NCBI GenBank assembly: GCA_011048585.1
Contig: DSDS01000043.1
Location: 1 to 21,900, forward strand
DNA from: Desulfurivibrio alkaliphilus
GTDB lineage: Bacteria; Desulfobacterota; Desulfobulbia; Desulfobulbales; Desulfurivibrionaceae
DNA: 21,900 nt
Direction: 5' to 3'
Made by a program: the position numbers and the translations under genes. This document shows positions 6,852 through 14,297 of this stretch, in pieces (positions within the stretch are counted from its first letter, which is position 1; each line of letters begins with the position of its first letter). The notes beneath the pieces are model-generated. The model saw nothing but the letters and a program-made list of their open reading frames with translations, was not told the origin of the DNA and did no database searches.

Positions 6852-6880
6852 TACATAGCCTCACGGCCGCTAATTGTCAA
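6852..6880 (-). promoter_or_regulatory. sigma-70-type promoter for rplU-rpmA-obgE-proBA-nadD
   Basis: On the minus strand there is TTGACA (6880-6875), a 17-base spacer and TATGTA (6857-6852), with a predicted start near 6845. The -35 is perfect and the -10 moderate. It sits in the 123-base gap between rng and rplU, 28 bases after the rng stop. No obvious intrinsic terminator separates rng from it, so some read-through from rng is likely. Confidence 0.65.
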
Positions 6881-6907
6881 GCAGAAAGTACTCCCTGCCG
6901 GCGGAGG

Positions 6908-8443
6908 TCAAGCCCAGATCAGATCATATTTTTCCGGGTGATTATCCTTCAGCGGCATGATGTGAATCCGCTTGCCGCACTTCTTCTCGAGATAGTCTAT
7001 GGTATTGGCCTCCTCCCGCAGGATCAGCTCCGCCACCCGGGGATGGGAACGAACGGTGACCGCCCCTCCCTCCCGCCGGCAGGCCTCCCGCTCGATGGTG
7101 CGGAAGATCTCATAGCTCAAGGTCCGACTGGAGCGCAAAACTCCGGTACCATGGCAACAGGCGCAGGGCTCACAGAGCAGATGCTCCAGATCCTCCCGGT
7201 TGCGTTTCCGGGTCATCTGCACCAGGCCGAACTCGGAAACCCGCAGGATATTGAGCCGACTTTTATCCTTTTTGGCCGCCTCCCTCAAGGCATTGAACAC
7301 CGCCTCCCGGTGGGACTCATCCTCCATGTCGATAAAATCGACGATGATAATGCCCCCGATATTGCGCAACCTCAGTTGATAGGCGATCTCCTTGGCCGCC
7401 TCCATGTTAGTCTTGAAGATGGTCTCCTCCAACCCGCTCTTGCCGACATAACGCCCGGTATTGACATCGACCACGGTCAGAGCTTCGGTGGACTCGATGA
7501 TGATATAGCCGCCGCAACGCAGCCAGATCTTGCGATCCAGAGCACGATTAACCTCCAGATCGACCCCGTGGGCCTCGAAGAGCGGGGTTTTACCATCGGC
7601 CAGCCTGACCCTCTCCTTGAGGTGGGGTGCGAAGGTGCCGACGAAATTCAGCACCCGCTCATAGGTTTTCTCCTCATCCACCAGCATCTGGTCAACTTCC
7701 GGGGAGAAGATATCCCGCACCACCCGCAGGGTGATGTCGATATCCTCGTAAACCAGGCTGGGCACCGGGACCTCGCCGGCCCGATCCCGGATCTCGTCCC
7801 AGGTGTGGAGCAGAAACTCCATATCCGCCTCGAGATCCTCGTTGCTGGCCAACTCCGCCACCGTCCGGACGATGAATCCGGTGCCGGCCGGACGCAGGGC
7901 CTCGATATCATTACGCAGCATTCGCCGCACATCCTCATCCTCGATCTTGCGCGAAACCCCGATATGGTCGGTCATCGGCATAAAGACCAGGTTGCGGCAA
8001 GGCAAGGTGATATGACAGGTAAGCCGGGCCCCCTTGCTCCCCAGGGGTTCCTTGCAGATCTGCACCAGAAGATCCTGACCCTCGTGGAGCAGGTCCTCGA
8101 TATTATGGCCGGGGGTGCGGCGGCAGAGGGTGTCGCTGTCCTCGCCGCAGCAGGTGGCGCTGCTTTCGCCATCGCATTGGCGGCAATTATCAAGGCGCTT
8201 CTCCACCTCATTGGAGGTGACCAGGACGTCATCGACGTAGAGAAAACCGGTCCGCTCCAGGCCGATATCAACGAAGGCGGCCTGCATGCCGGGCAGCACC
8301 CGCACCACCCGGCCCCGGTAGATATTGCCCACCAACCCCTTCTCGGAAGGATGCTCCAGGTAAAACTCCGCCAGATTACCATGCTCCAGCAGGGCGATCC
8401 GAATCTCGTAGGGATTGGCATTAATCAACAACTTAGATGACAA
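6908..8443 (-). CDS. rng: ribonuclease G (Rne/Rng family endoribonuclease)
   Basis: RNase G cuts single-stranded, often 5'-monophosphorylated RNA and takes part in 16S rRNA 5' maturation and mRNA decay. I start it at TTG 8443. AAGGAG lies six bases upstream, and the resulting MSSKLLINANPYEIRIALL aligns with the usual N-terminus of RNase G; an ATG at 8476 would overlap the previous gene. In the 511-residue product the S1 domain covers about 25-130, and the catalytic metal-binding aspartates are D326 (VVDVNTGR) and D369 (IIVDFID). The zinc-link CxxC is C427/C430 in a CACCHGTG context. A Cys-rich insertion in the S1 region (C87, C90, C98, C99, C107) is unusual. It lacks the long C-terminal scaffold of RNase E. 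It begins 11 bases after the radical SAM fusion gene. Confidence 0.93.
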   Translation of the reverse strand: MSSKLLINANPYEIRIALLEHGNLAEFYLEHPSEKGLVGNIYRGRVVRVLPGMQAAFVDIGLERTGFLYVDDVLVTSNEVEKRLDNCRQCDGESSATCCGEDSDTLCRRTPGHNIEDLLHEGQDLLVQICKEPLGSKGARLTCHITLPCRNLVFMPMTDHIGVSRKIEDEDVRRMLRNDIEALRPAGTGFIVRTVAELASNEDLEADMEFLLHTWDEIRDRAGEVPVPSLVYEDIDITLRVVRDIFSPEVDQMLVDEEKTYERVLNFVGTFAPHLKERVRLADGKTPLFEAHGVDLEVNRALDRKIWLRCGGYIIIESTEALTVVDVNTGRYVGKSGLEETIFKTNMEAAKEIAYQLRLRNIGGIIIVDFIDMEDESHREAVFNALREAAKKDKSRLNILRVSEFGLVQMTRKRNREDLEHLLCEPCACCHGTGVLRSSRTLSYEIFRTIEREACRREGGAVTVRSHPRVAELILREEANTIDYLEKKCGKRIHIMPLKDNHPEKYDLIWA

Positions 8444-8454
8444 ACCATTACTCC

Positions 8455-10986
8455 TTATTCCGCGTCTTTGCTCCACAGTTTAAGCACCCGGGCAGCGCGC
8501 AGCTGCTCCGGGGCCAGGGAGAAGCAGGCTCCCGCCGCCTCCAGGGGCTTGACCGTGGGCCGGCTGGCCTCCTGAACCAGAACCAGTTCCAGTTCGCCGG
8601 GTCCGTGGACCACGCAGTCGTGGATGGCGGGGCGAACATCCAGGGTGCGCTCCTTCCCTTTACGTTGAACTGTCATAACAAATTCATCGTTGGCCAGCAA
8701 GTCGGCTGCCACTCGGGGATCAAATTTTCGCTCGCCCTCCCTCGGCAGGGTGATCCGATAGGCGCTGAGCGATCTGACCGCCTGGCCCCGGCCTCCCGGC
8801 CGTAGAGAGAGGATCTCCAGCCCGGAGGGCAGTTGCCGATTCAGGGCACGGCGGGCCGCTTCGGAATCGGCCAGGGGAAGGGTCAGCTCCAGCCAGAGAA
8901 ACTCCGCCAGGCTTTCGGTACCAAGGGGCAGGGCCGGGCCGAAGGAGACTTTGGGGCTGGGATTGAAACCCTGGCTGAAGGAGAGGGGCCAGCCGGCCCG
9001 CCGAAAGGCCCGGAAAAAAATCTGCATGATCTCCAGGTGACCCAGGAGTCGGGCCTCGGCCCGCCGAGCGTAAATCAATCGATAACCCACCGCCAGCGGG
9101 GGCTTGCCCCCGGGGGCGGGGGGCGGGTCAACCCGCCTTGGGCTCTGCCCCCCATCCCCTGGCCACTTCCGAAAAACCACCGGTTTCACTCGCTTAAAAT
9201 CGCAGAGCCCGCATTGGGCGCAACCATGGACCCGGCAGTCGGGGGTATACTCCTCCACCAGAGCCTTCCGGTACTCCTCGACCAGGAACCGGCGCTCCAC
9301 TCCGACATCGATATGATCCCAGGGCTGGGGCTCGTCATCCCGACGACGACGCAGGTAGGAGTCCAGATCCAGGCCCAACTCGGCGGCGGCCGTTTGCCAG
9401 CGTTCCAGGTTGAAATGATCGGACCAGGCATCAAGCCGGGCCCCGGCTCGCCAGGCCTTTTCCAGCAGCAACCCCAAACGGCGGTCGCCCCGGCAGAACA
9501 CCCCTTCAAGAAAGCTCTGACGGGGGTCGTGCCATTTAAGCTTGAATTTCCGGTTGCGCAGTTTCTCCTTGAGAAAATCGATCCGGGCAAACCCCTCGGC
9601 AATTCCCAGCTGGGGCTCCCGCTCGAAGGGGGTGTGGGGCTTGGGCACGAAAATGGCGCTACTCACCGTAACCTGGCCGCGGCCACCGCCGGCCCGCAAC
9701 ACCTTGCCGGCCAGCTCGGGAATCGCGGCCAGGTCCTCCTCGGTCTCGGTGGGCAGGCCGAACATGAAATAGAGCTTAATCAACTGCCAGCCCAGGCTAA
9801 AGGCGGAAGTGGCGGCATTGAGCAGGTCCGCCTCGCTAATCCCCTTGTTGATCACCCGCCGCAGCCGCTCGCTGCCCGCCTCGGGAGCCAGGGTGAAACC
9901 GGTCTTGCGCACCCGGCGGATCTGCTTCATCATCTCCCGGGTCAGGGTTCCCACCCGCATCGACGGCAGCGACAGGGAGACCCGGCGGGCGGCCAGGGCA
10001 TCCATCAACCGGATCAGCAGATCGTTGATGCAGGCATAGTCGCCGGTACTCAAGGAGAGCAGGGCAGCTTCGTCAAAACCACTCTCGTCAAGCTTGCGCA
10101 GCGTTTCGGCCAGCACCTTTTCCGGGTCCCGCTCCCGAACCGGCCGGTAGATGATCCCGGCCTGACAGAAACGGCAGCCCCGGGTGCAGCCCCGGGCGAT
10201 CTCAACCCCCAGCCGGTCATGGACAATCCGGGTGGCCGGCACCAGGGGCGGAGCCTGGGAGGCCACCGCGTCCAGATCGGCCAGCACCCGCCTCCGGGGC
10301 GGAGGCAACTCGGGGTGGAGATTGTCGATTCCCAGCAGGAAGCCTTGCCGATCGTAACGGGGTTGAAAAAATGAGGGCACATAAACTCCGGCCACTTTGG
10401 CCAGTCGCGGCAGAAGCTCCGACCGTGGCCACTCCTCCCGCTTGGCCCGCTCAACCAGGGTCAGAATCTCCGGCAGGGCCTCCTCGCCATCCCCCAGGAG
10501 GATGGCATCGAAAAAGTCGGCCACCGGCTCGGGATGGAAGGCGCAGGGGCCACCCCCGATTACCAGGGGATGGGCATCACCGCGCTCCGCCGCCCGCAAG
10601 GGCAAGCCGGCCAGATCCAGAATGGTGAGAATATTGCTGTAGCACAGTTCATAGGGGAGAGTGATCCCCAGCAGATCGAAATCGGCCAGGGGTCGCCGTG
10701 ATTCCAGGGAGAAGAGGGGCAAGCCCGCCTGCCGCAGGGCCGCCTCCAGGTCGAGATCCGGCGCGTAGGCCCTTTCCGCCAGCCACTCCGGCCGGGCGTT
10801 GACCAGATGGTAGAGAATCTGCAAGCCCTGGTGGGACATGCCGATCTCATAAAGGTCGGGAAAGATCAGAGCCAGCCGCAGGTCGGACCGGTCCCAATCC
10901 TTCTTGACCGCATTAAATTCGTTACCGCAATAACGCCCAGGCCTTGCGATGCCAGCAAGGATGGTGTCCAAATCGATCTTATCCAT
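8455..10986 (-). CDS. radical SAM protein fused to a DUF2344 domain
   Basis: An 843-residue fusion of two uncharacterised families often found as neighbours (TIGR03960-type radical SAM protein, then TIGR03936/DUF2344). Residues 1-~240 form a B12-binding-like Rossmann region (DLLGITLPYELCYSNILT, VIGGGPC). The radical SAM core starts at C267-x3-C271-x2-C274 (RGCTRGCRFCQAG), which would hold the [4Fe-4S] cluster that cleaves S-adenosylmethionine. A second cluster motif, C584-x4-C589-x2-C592-x2-C595, ends this half. DUF2344 follows a Pro/Gly-rich linker (about 605-632) and begins GYRLIYARRAEARLLGHLE. The substrate is unknown. Position directly before rng and rplU suggests a role in RNA or ribosome modification, but this is inference. 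A 53-base AT-rich gap lies upstream. No strong ribosome site is visible before the ATG. Confidence 0.9.
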   Translation of the reverse strand: MDKIDLDTILAGIARPGRYCGNEFNAVKKDWDRSDLRLALIFPDLYEIGMSHQGLQILYHLVNARPEWLAERAYAPDLDLEAALRQAGLPLFSLESRRPLADFDLLGITLPYELCYSNILTILDLAGLPLRAAERGDAHPLVIGGGPCAFHPEPVADFFDAILLGDGEEALPEILTLVERAKREEWPRSELLPRLAKVAGVYVPSFFQPRYDRQGFLLGIDNLHPELPPPRRRVLADLDAVASQAPPLVPATRIVHDRLGVEIARGCTRGCRFCQAGIIYRPVRERDPEKVLAETLRKLDESGFDEAALLSLSTGDYACINDLLIRLMDALAARRVSLSLPSMRVGTLTREMMKQIRRVRKTGFTLAPEAGSERLRRVINKGISEADLLNAATSAFSLGWQLIKLYFMFGLPTETEEDLAAIPELAGKVLRAGGGRGQVTVSSAIFVPKPHTPFEREPQLGIAEGFARIDFLKEKLRNRKFKLKWHDPRQSFLEGVFCRGDRRLGLLLEKAWRAGARLDAWSDHFNLERWQTAAAELGLDLDSYLRRRRDDEPQPWDHIDVGVERRFLVEEYRKALVEEYTPDCRVHGCAQCGLCDFKRVKPVVFRKWPGDGGQSPRRVDPPPAPGGKPPLAVGYRLIYARRAEARLLGHLEIMQIFFRAFRRAGWPLSFSQGFNPSPKVSFGPALPLGTESLAEFLWLELTLPLADSEAARRALNRQLPSGLEILSLRPGGRGQAVRSLSAYRITLPREGERKFDPRVAADLLANDEFVMTVQRKGKERTLDVRPAIHDCVVHGPGELELVLVQEASRPTVKPLEAAGACFSLAPEQLRAARVLKLWSKDAE
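9097..9137. repeat. GC-rich palindrome cluster inside the radical SAM fusion gene
   Basis: Three inverted repeats are packed together on the plus strand: CGGGGGCTTGCCCCCG (9097-9112), GCCCCCGGGGGC (9106-9117) and GGCGGGT-CA-ACCCGCC (9122-9137). They encode about residues 617-630 (RRVDPPPAPGGKPP), the linker between the second Cys cluster and the DUF2344 domain. Such GC-rich palindromes are typical of intergenic repeat elements, so this may be one that has been captured in frame. Confidence 0.5.
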
Positions 10987-11039
10987 CTTTGTTATTTACC
11001 GAGAATTATTCACTAAATTGACAACAGAGCCCAATAATC
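10987..11039. other. AT-rich gap in the long operon
   Basis: This 53-base stretch is distinctly AT-rich compared with its surroundings and separates the LolB-like gene from the radical SAM fusion gene in a unit where most junctions overlap. It holds a TTGTCA and a TAAATA on the minus strand, but their spacing is 20 bases, so I do not call a promoter with confidence. There is no hairpin with a U-tract. Confidence 0.3.
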
Positions 11040-11897
11040 CTATCGCACCTGCTCCAGAAGAAAACCGCGGGGGATGGCAAGCTGAAATTCGGCGGCGGGC
11101 GGGCAATCGGCCAGTATCTCACTGAGCCGGATAGTCAAGTCCACACCCTGGTGGCGGCGGGTAAGCAGTTCAATTCGGTGGGGCACCGGCAAAATCCCCG
11201 ACGAATCCTCCGTTGACACCGGCCGGTACTGATCAAAAACAATCTCGGTGGGGGCCCCGCCCCGCCGCTCGAAAAGCTGAATCCGCCGCACCAGGCCGGG
11301 CGAATCGGCTGTGGCGGGCAGGTAGAGCAGGCGGGCATAGCGGGGCTCGGCCAGTTCCAGCCAGTACCCCCCATCCTCCCCCGGCTCCCGCTCACGGTAA
11401 ACCGCGACAATCTCCGGAGCAAAGGGCAAACCACCGCTGAACCAGTCAAAAAGAGAATCGGTCAGGACTTCCGGAGTGACCCCTCCGGGCAGATAGCGCC
11501 GGAAGGCCTCGGCCCCGAGCGGCCCCTCATAAGCCTTGGCGTCGGCCACCGCCACCAGTCGAAATCGGTCCCCATCCACCATCAGGGCCAACACCGGCCG
11601 CCCCAGGGGGTCGGTACCGAAAAATATGAGGCGGGAGGGACGCATCAACCGCAGGTAGCCCGGCAGCATCCCGGAACGGAGCAGGGAGCGCCAGCTTACT
11701 TCCATCTCGGCGTCAAGGCAGCGCAATCGCTGGCGGCGCTGCGCCATGGCGGCCGCAAACTCCTGTTCCACTGCCAGCCGGGCCGGACCGAGTACCGGCT
11801 CCCCCAACGTTGGCGGACGGATGGCGCAACCGCCAAGCAACAATAAGAGCAGCAGCCCCGCCAGCGGGGCGACCAGGCCGGCTAAACCCGGCCTCAC
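11040..11897 (-). CDS. LolB-like outer-membrane lipoprotein
   Basis: The 285-residue product starts at GTG 11897, which shares its last bases with the TGA stop of the preceding TPR gene (GTGA overlap) and has AAGGA upstream. This start gives a clean lipoprotein signal: MRPGL, a run of leucines, and the lipobox LGGC with the lipidated Cys at 24. An ATG at 11936 would add 13 residues but spoil the signal. The mature part resembles the open-barrel LolB/DUF4292 type, with GTDPLGRPVLALMVDGDRFRL matching the NPLG-strand-turn region of LolB. LolB accepts lipoproteins from the LolA carrier at the outer membrane. In beta-proteobacteria lolB also follows a TPR lipoprotein gene, which supports this reading. 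Sequence similarity is weak, so the exact role is open. Confidence 0.75.
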   Translation of the reverse strand: MRPGLAGLVAPLAGLLLLLLLGGCAIRPPTLGEPVLGPARLAVEQEFAAAMAQRRQRLRCLDAEMEVSWRSLLRSGMLPGYLRLMRPSRLIFFGTDPLGRPVLALMVDGDRFRLVAVADAKAYEGPLGAEAFRRYLPGGVTPEVLTDSLFDWFSGGLPFAPEIVAVYREREPGEDGGYWLELAEPRYARLLYLPATADSPGLVRRIQLFERRGGAPTEIVFDQYRPVSTEDSSGILPVPHRIELLTRRHQGVDLTIRLSEILADCPPAAEFQLAIPRGFLLEQVR

Positions 11898-13642
11898 CGA
11901 GCCAGTTCCTTGAGCTTTTCTTCGATCACCAGCCACCGTTCCCGGTCCTCCTCCGGATCGAGCAACTCCAAGGCCCGGCCATAGGCCGCCGCCGCCTCGG
12001 CAATCCGGCCCAACTTGTGATAGGTGTCACCCAAATGATCATGAATCACCGGATCATCGGGCAGCATCCGCACCGCCTGCTCCAACTCCTCCGCCGCCCG
12101 CCGGTAGTCGCCGAGCCGGAAATAAACCCAGCCCAGGCTGTCGCGAATGGCGCCATCGTCGGGCTTGAGTCGAATCGCTTCCTCAATGTACTCCCGGGCC
12201 TTTTCCAGATTCTCGTTGCGATCGGCCCAGGTGTAACCAACGTAGTTCAAGGCGAAGGGATCGTGGGGATCAAGGGCAAGAACCTCGCGCATCTTGGCCA
12301 GGGCCGCGTCGGAGTGACCGATCTTCTCCAGATAGAGGGCGTACTCAAACAGCACCTTGACGGTGCGGCCCAACTCCCGCAAGGCGCGGTCAAAAACCAG
12401 CATCCCCTGCCCGGCGTCCTGCCATTCGGCGTGGAGCAGGGCCAGAGTGACGTAGAAACTGAGAAAACGGTGCTCCGGATCCGCCAGGGCCCGGGTCAGC
12501 ACCGCCATGGCCCCGGCCGGGTCATCCTTGCCGTGGTAAATTCGGGCCAGCATCAGCACCGCGTCCTCGTAGCCGGCATCGCCCGGACGGATCTCTTCCA
12601 GCAGCGCCCGGGCTTCACCAATTCGATCCATGCGGTAGTAGGCCAACACCAGCAGGGAACGCACCGCGTCCAGACTCGGCTCATCGGAGAGCAAGTTCCG
12701 CAGCAGGGCGGCCGCTTCCTCAAAGCGTCCCTCATCCACCAAAATCCGGGCGATGGTCAGGTCCACGTTGCCGACGTCGCTGATATAGTGGCGCAATTCG
12801 GCCAGTTCGGCCAAGGCATCATCCACCCGGTTCATCCGCAGGTAGAGGTTGGCCAGCAAGCCCCGGGCCCGCTCATCGGTCGGATCCTCGGCCACCATCT
12901 GCCGATAGAGGTGTAAGCTTTCATCATAACGCCCGGCCAGCTCATAGACTCCGGCCAGCTCGCGGGCCAGGGCCGGAGACCAACTCAGGGCCAGGGCCCG
13001 CTCATAGGAGGTCAGGGCAGCGTCCATCTCGCCCAAATCGCGATAAAGTCGTGCCAGATAATAGTGGCCCATCATAAATCCGGGATGGTTCATGGTCAGC
13101 TCTTCCAAGAGCTCCCGGGCCGCGGGCAACCGCTCCCCTTCCACGTAGAGAGCCGCCAGCAGCAGAGTGATATTGGGGTTGCCGGGATCCTCGGCCAGGA
13201 TATCCCGGTAGATGGCCGCCGCCCGCTCGGGATCCCCCGCGGCACTGTAAAGATTGGCCAACAGCCCGCGAGCGGCGGTATCGTCCGGTCGCAGCTCGAC
13301 CATCCGCTGGACCCAGATAAGCGCCTCGTCCCGCTTGCCCTGGCGCAGGAGCAGCATCGCCAGGCTGCGCATCACGTAATCGGCCTCTCGGTCACAGAGC
13401 AGGGCCTGTTCGTAAGCGTAACGGGCCTCTTCCAGACGGCCATCCAGCTCGGCGCTCTTGGCCCAGGCAAAATGAAAATAGGCACAGGCCGGAGAGACCG
13501 CCTCCTCATAAGGCTCCAGTTCGGCGGCAAAACGAGGCGCGGAATAATCTGCCGGCGGGGCACCCCACCAGGCGCAACCACCGCCAGCCGCCAGGGCCAG
13601 CAGTAGAACGATGAGCGAAAGATTATACCTGGTCATGGTCAT
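11894..13642 (-). CDS. tetratricopeptide-repeat lipoprotein
   Basis: A 582-residue protein beginning MTMTRYNLSL, with a hydrophobic segment LIVLLLALAAGGGC that looks like a lipoprotein signal; the lipobox is weak, with Gly at -1 to -3. From about residue 55 to the end it is a run of helical pairs with TPR spacing, clearest in the last third: ALNYVGYTWADR, then AREYIEEAIRLKPDD, then AAEELEQAVRMLPDDP, then AAAAYGRALELLDPE. Such proteins act as scaffolds, here probably at the periplasmic face of the outer membrane. The reading frame is open further upstream, but the signal peptide fixes the start at 13642 or at the next ATG, 13636. It overlaps the end of tmk by 20 bases and the LolB-like gene by 4. 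Binding partners are unknown. Confidence 0.88.
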   Translation of the reverse strand: MTMTRYNLSLIVLLLALAAGGGCAWWGAPPADYSAPRFAAELEPYEEAVSPACAYFHFAWAKSAELDGRLEEARYAYEQALLCDREADYVMRSLAMLLLRQGKRDEALIWVQRMVELRPDDTAARGLLANLYSAAGDPERAAAIYRDILAEDPGNPNITLLLAALYVEGERLPAARELLEELTMNHPGFMMGHYYLARLYRDLGEMDAALTSYERALALSWSPALARELAGVYELAGRYDESLHLYRQMVAEDPTDERARGLLANLYLRMNRVDDALAELAELRHYISDVGNVDLTIARILVDEGRFEEAAALLRNLLSDEPSLDAVRSLLVLAYYRMDRIGEARALLEEIRPGDAGYEDAVLMLARIYHGKDDPAGAMAVLTRALADPEHRFLSFYVTLALLHAEWQDAGQGMLVFDRALRELGRTVKVLFEYALYLEKIGHSDAALAKMREVLALDPHDPFALNYVGYTWADRNENLEKAREYIEEAIRLKPDDGAIRDSLGWVYFRLGDYRRAAEELEQAVRMLPDDPVIHDHLGDTYHKLGRIAEAAAAYGRALELLDPEEDRERWLVIEEKLKELAR

Positions 13643-14297
13643 CCGCGTTTGCCTGAACGGGGTCCGGGCGGCCAATTGCCAGCAGCCCCTTTTGCACCAA
13701 AAGTTCCCGAACCGGCGGCCAAACTTGACGACGAACCCCTTCGATGTCGCCAATCGCGTCAATCCGCCGCATTCGCGAGTCGTTGAAGCCGGCGAAAATT
13801 TCCGCCACCCGGCGCAGATACTCTTCCTGTTCAAAGTCATTGAGACTCTCTCCCCGTAACTCCCGCACCCGCCGAACCCCCACCGCCGGCGGTGCCTCCA
13901 GCAGAAGGACCAGGTCGGGCCTGGGCGCGAACGACTCATTGAGGGCCAGCAGGACGGCAGGATCATGGCCCGCCGCTCCCTGGTAGGCGACGGTGGAAAA
14001 ATAGTAGCGATCGGTCAGCACCACCTTACCAGCCGCCAGGGCCGGAGCGATCAGTTGGGCCACGTGCTCCCGGCGATCCTCCACAAAGAGACGCAACTCC
14101 TCAGCGGGCGACAGGGAGGCCCGCTGCAAAAACATCTCCCGAATACGGCGGCCATGGGGACCATCGGTGGGTTCCCGGGTGACCACCACCGCCAGCCCCA
14201 ATTCCCGCAGGCGAGCGGCCAGCAATTCAATCTGGGTGGACTTGCCGGTGCCGTCGATCCCCTCGAAGGCGATCAGGACGCCCCGTTTAACTGACAT
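13623..14297 (-). CDS. tmk: thymidylate kinase
   Basis: Tmk phosphorylates dTMP to dTDP with ATP, an essential step in making dTTP. The 224-residue product begins MSVKRGVLIAFEGIDGTGKS, with the P-loop at residues 13-20, then the conserved TREPTDGPHGRRIRE, the DRYYFSTVAYQG motif that positions dTMP, and the lid/helix region LRGESLNDFEQEEYLRRV. The reading frame extends upstream, but the ATG at 14297 gives the family N-terminus. It overlaps the last 11 bases of pdxA and the first 20 bases of the TPR gene, so translation is probably coupled. Confidence 0.95.
   Translation of the reverse strand: MSVKRGVLIAFEGIDGTGKSTQIELLAARLRELGLAVVVTREPTDGPHGRRIREMFLQRASLSPAEELRLFVEDRREHVAQLIAPALAAGKVVLTDRYYFSTVAYQGAAGHDPAVLLALNESFAPRPDLVLLLEAPPAVGVRRVRELRGESLNDFEQEEYLRRVAEIFAGFNDSRMRRIDAIGDIEGVRRQVWPPVRELLVQKGLLAIGRPDPVQANADDHDQV

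Noticed and set aside
6881..6907. A terminator after rng
   Set aside because: Only a weak CTCC/GGAG stem without a T-tract is visible, so rng transcripts may read into rplU.
6938..8440. A 500-codon plus-strand frame opposite rng
   Set aside because: It is antisense to a clear RNase G gene, has low-complexity composition rich in Gly, Gln, His and Pro, and has no start signal.
8833..10374. A 513-codon plus-strand frame opposite the radical SAM fusion gene
   Set aside because: It has the same compositional shadow effect; the minus-strand protein carries intact Cys motifs.
10987..11039. A promoter before the radical SAM fusion gene
   Set aside because: TTGTCA and TAAATA are present but spaced 20 bases apart, and other combinations match poorly.
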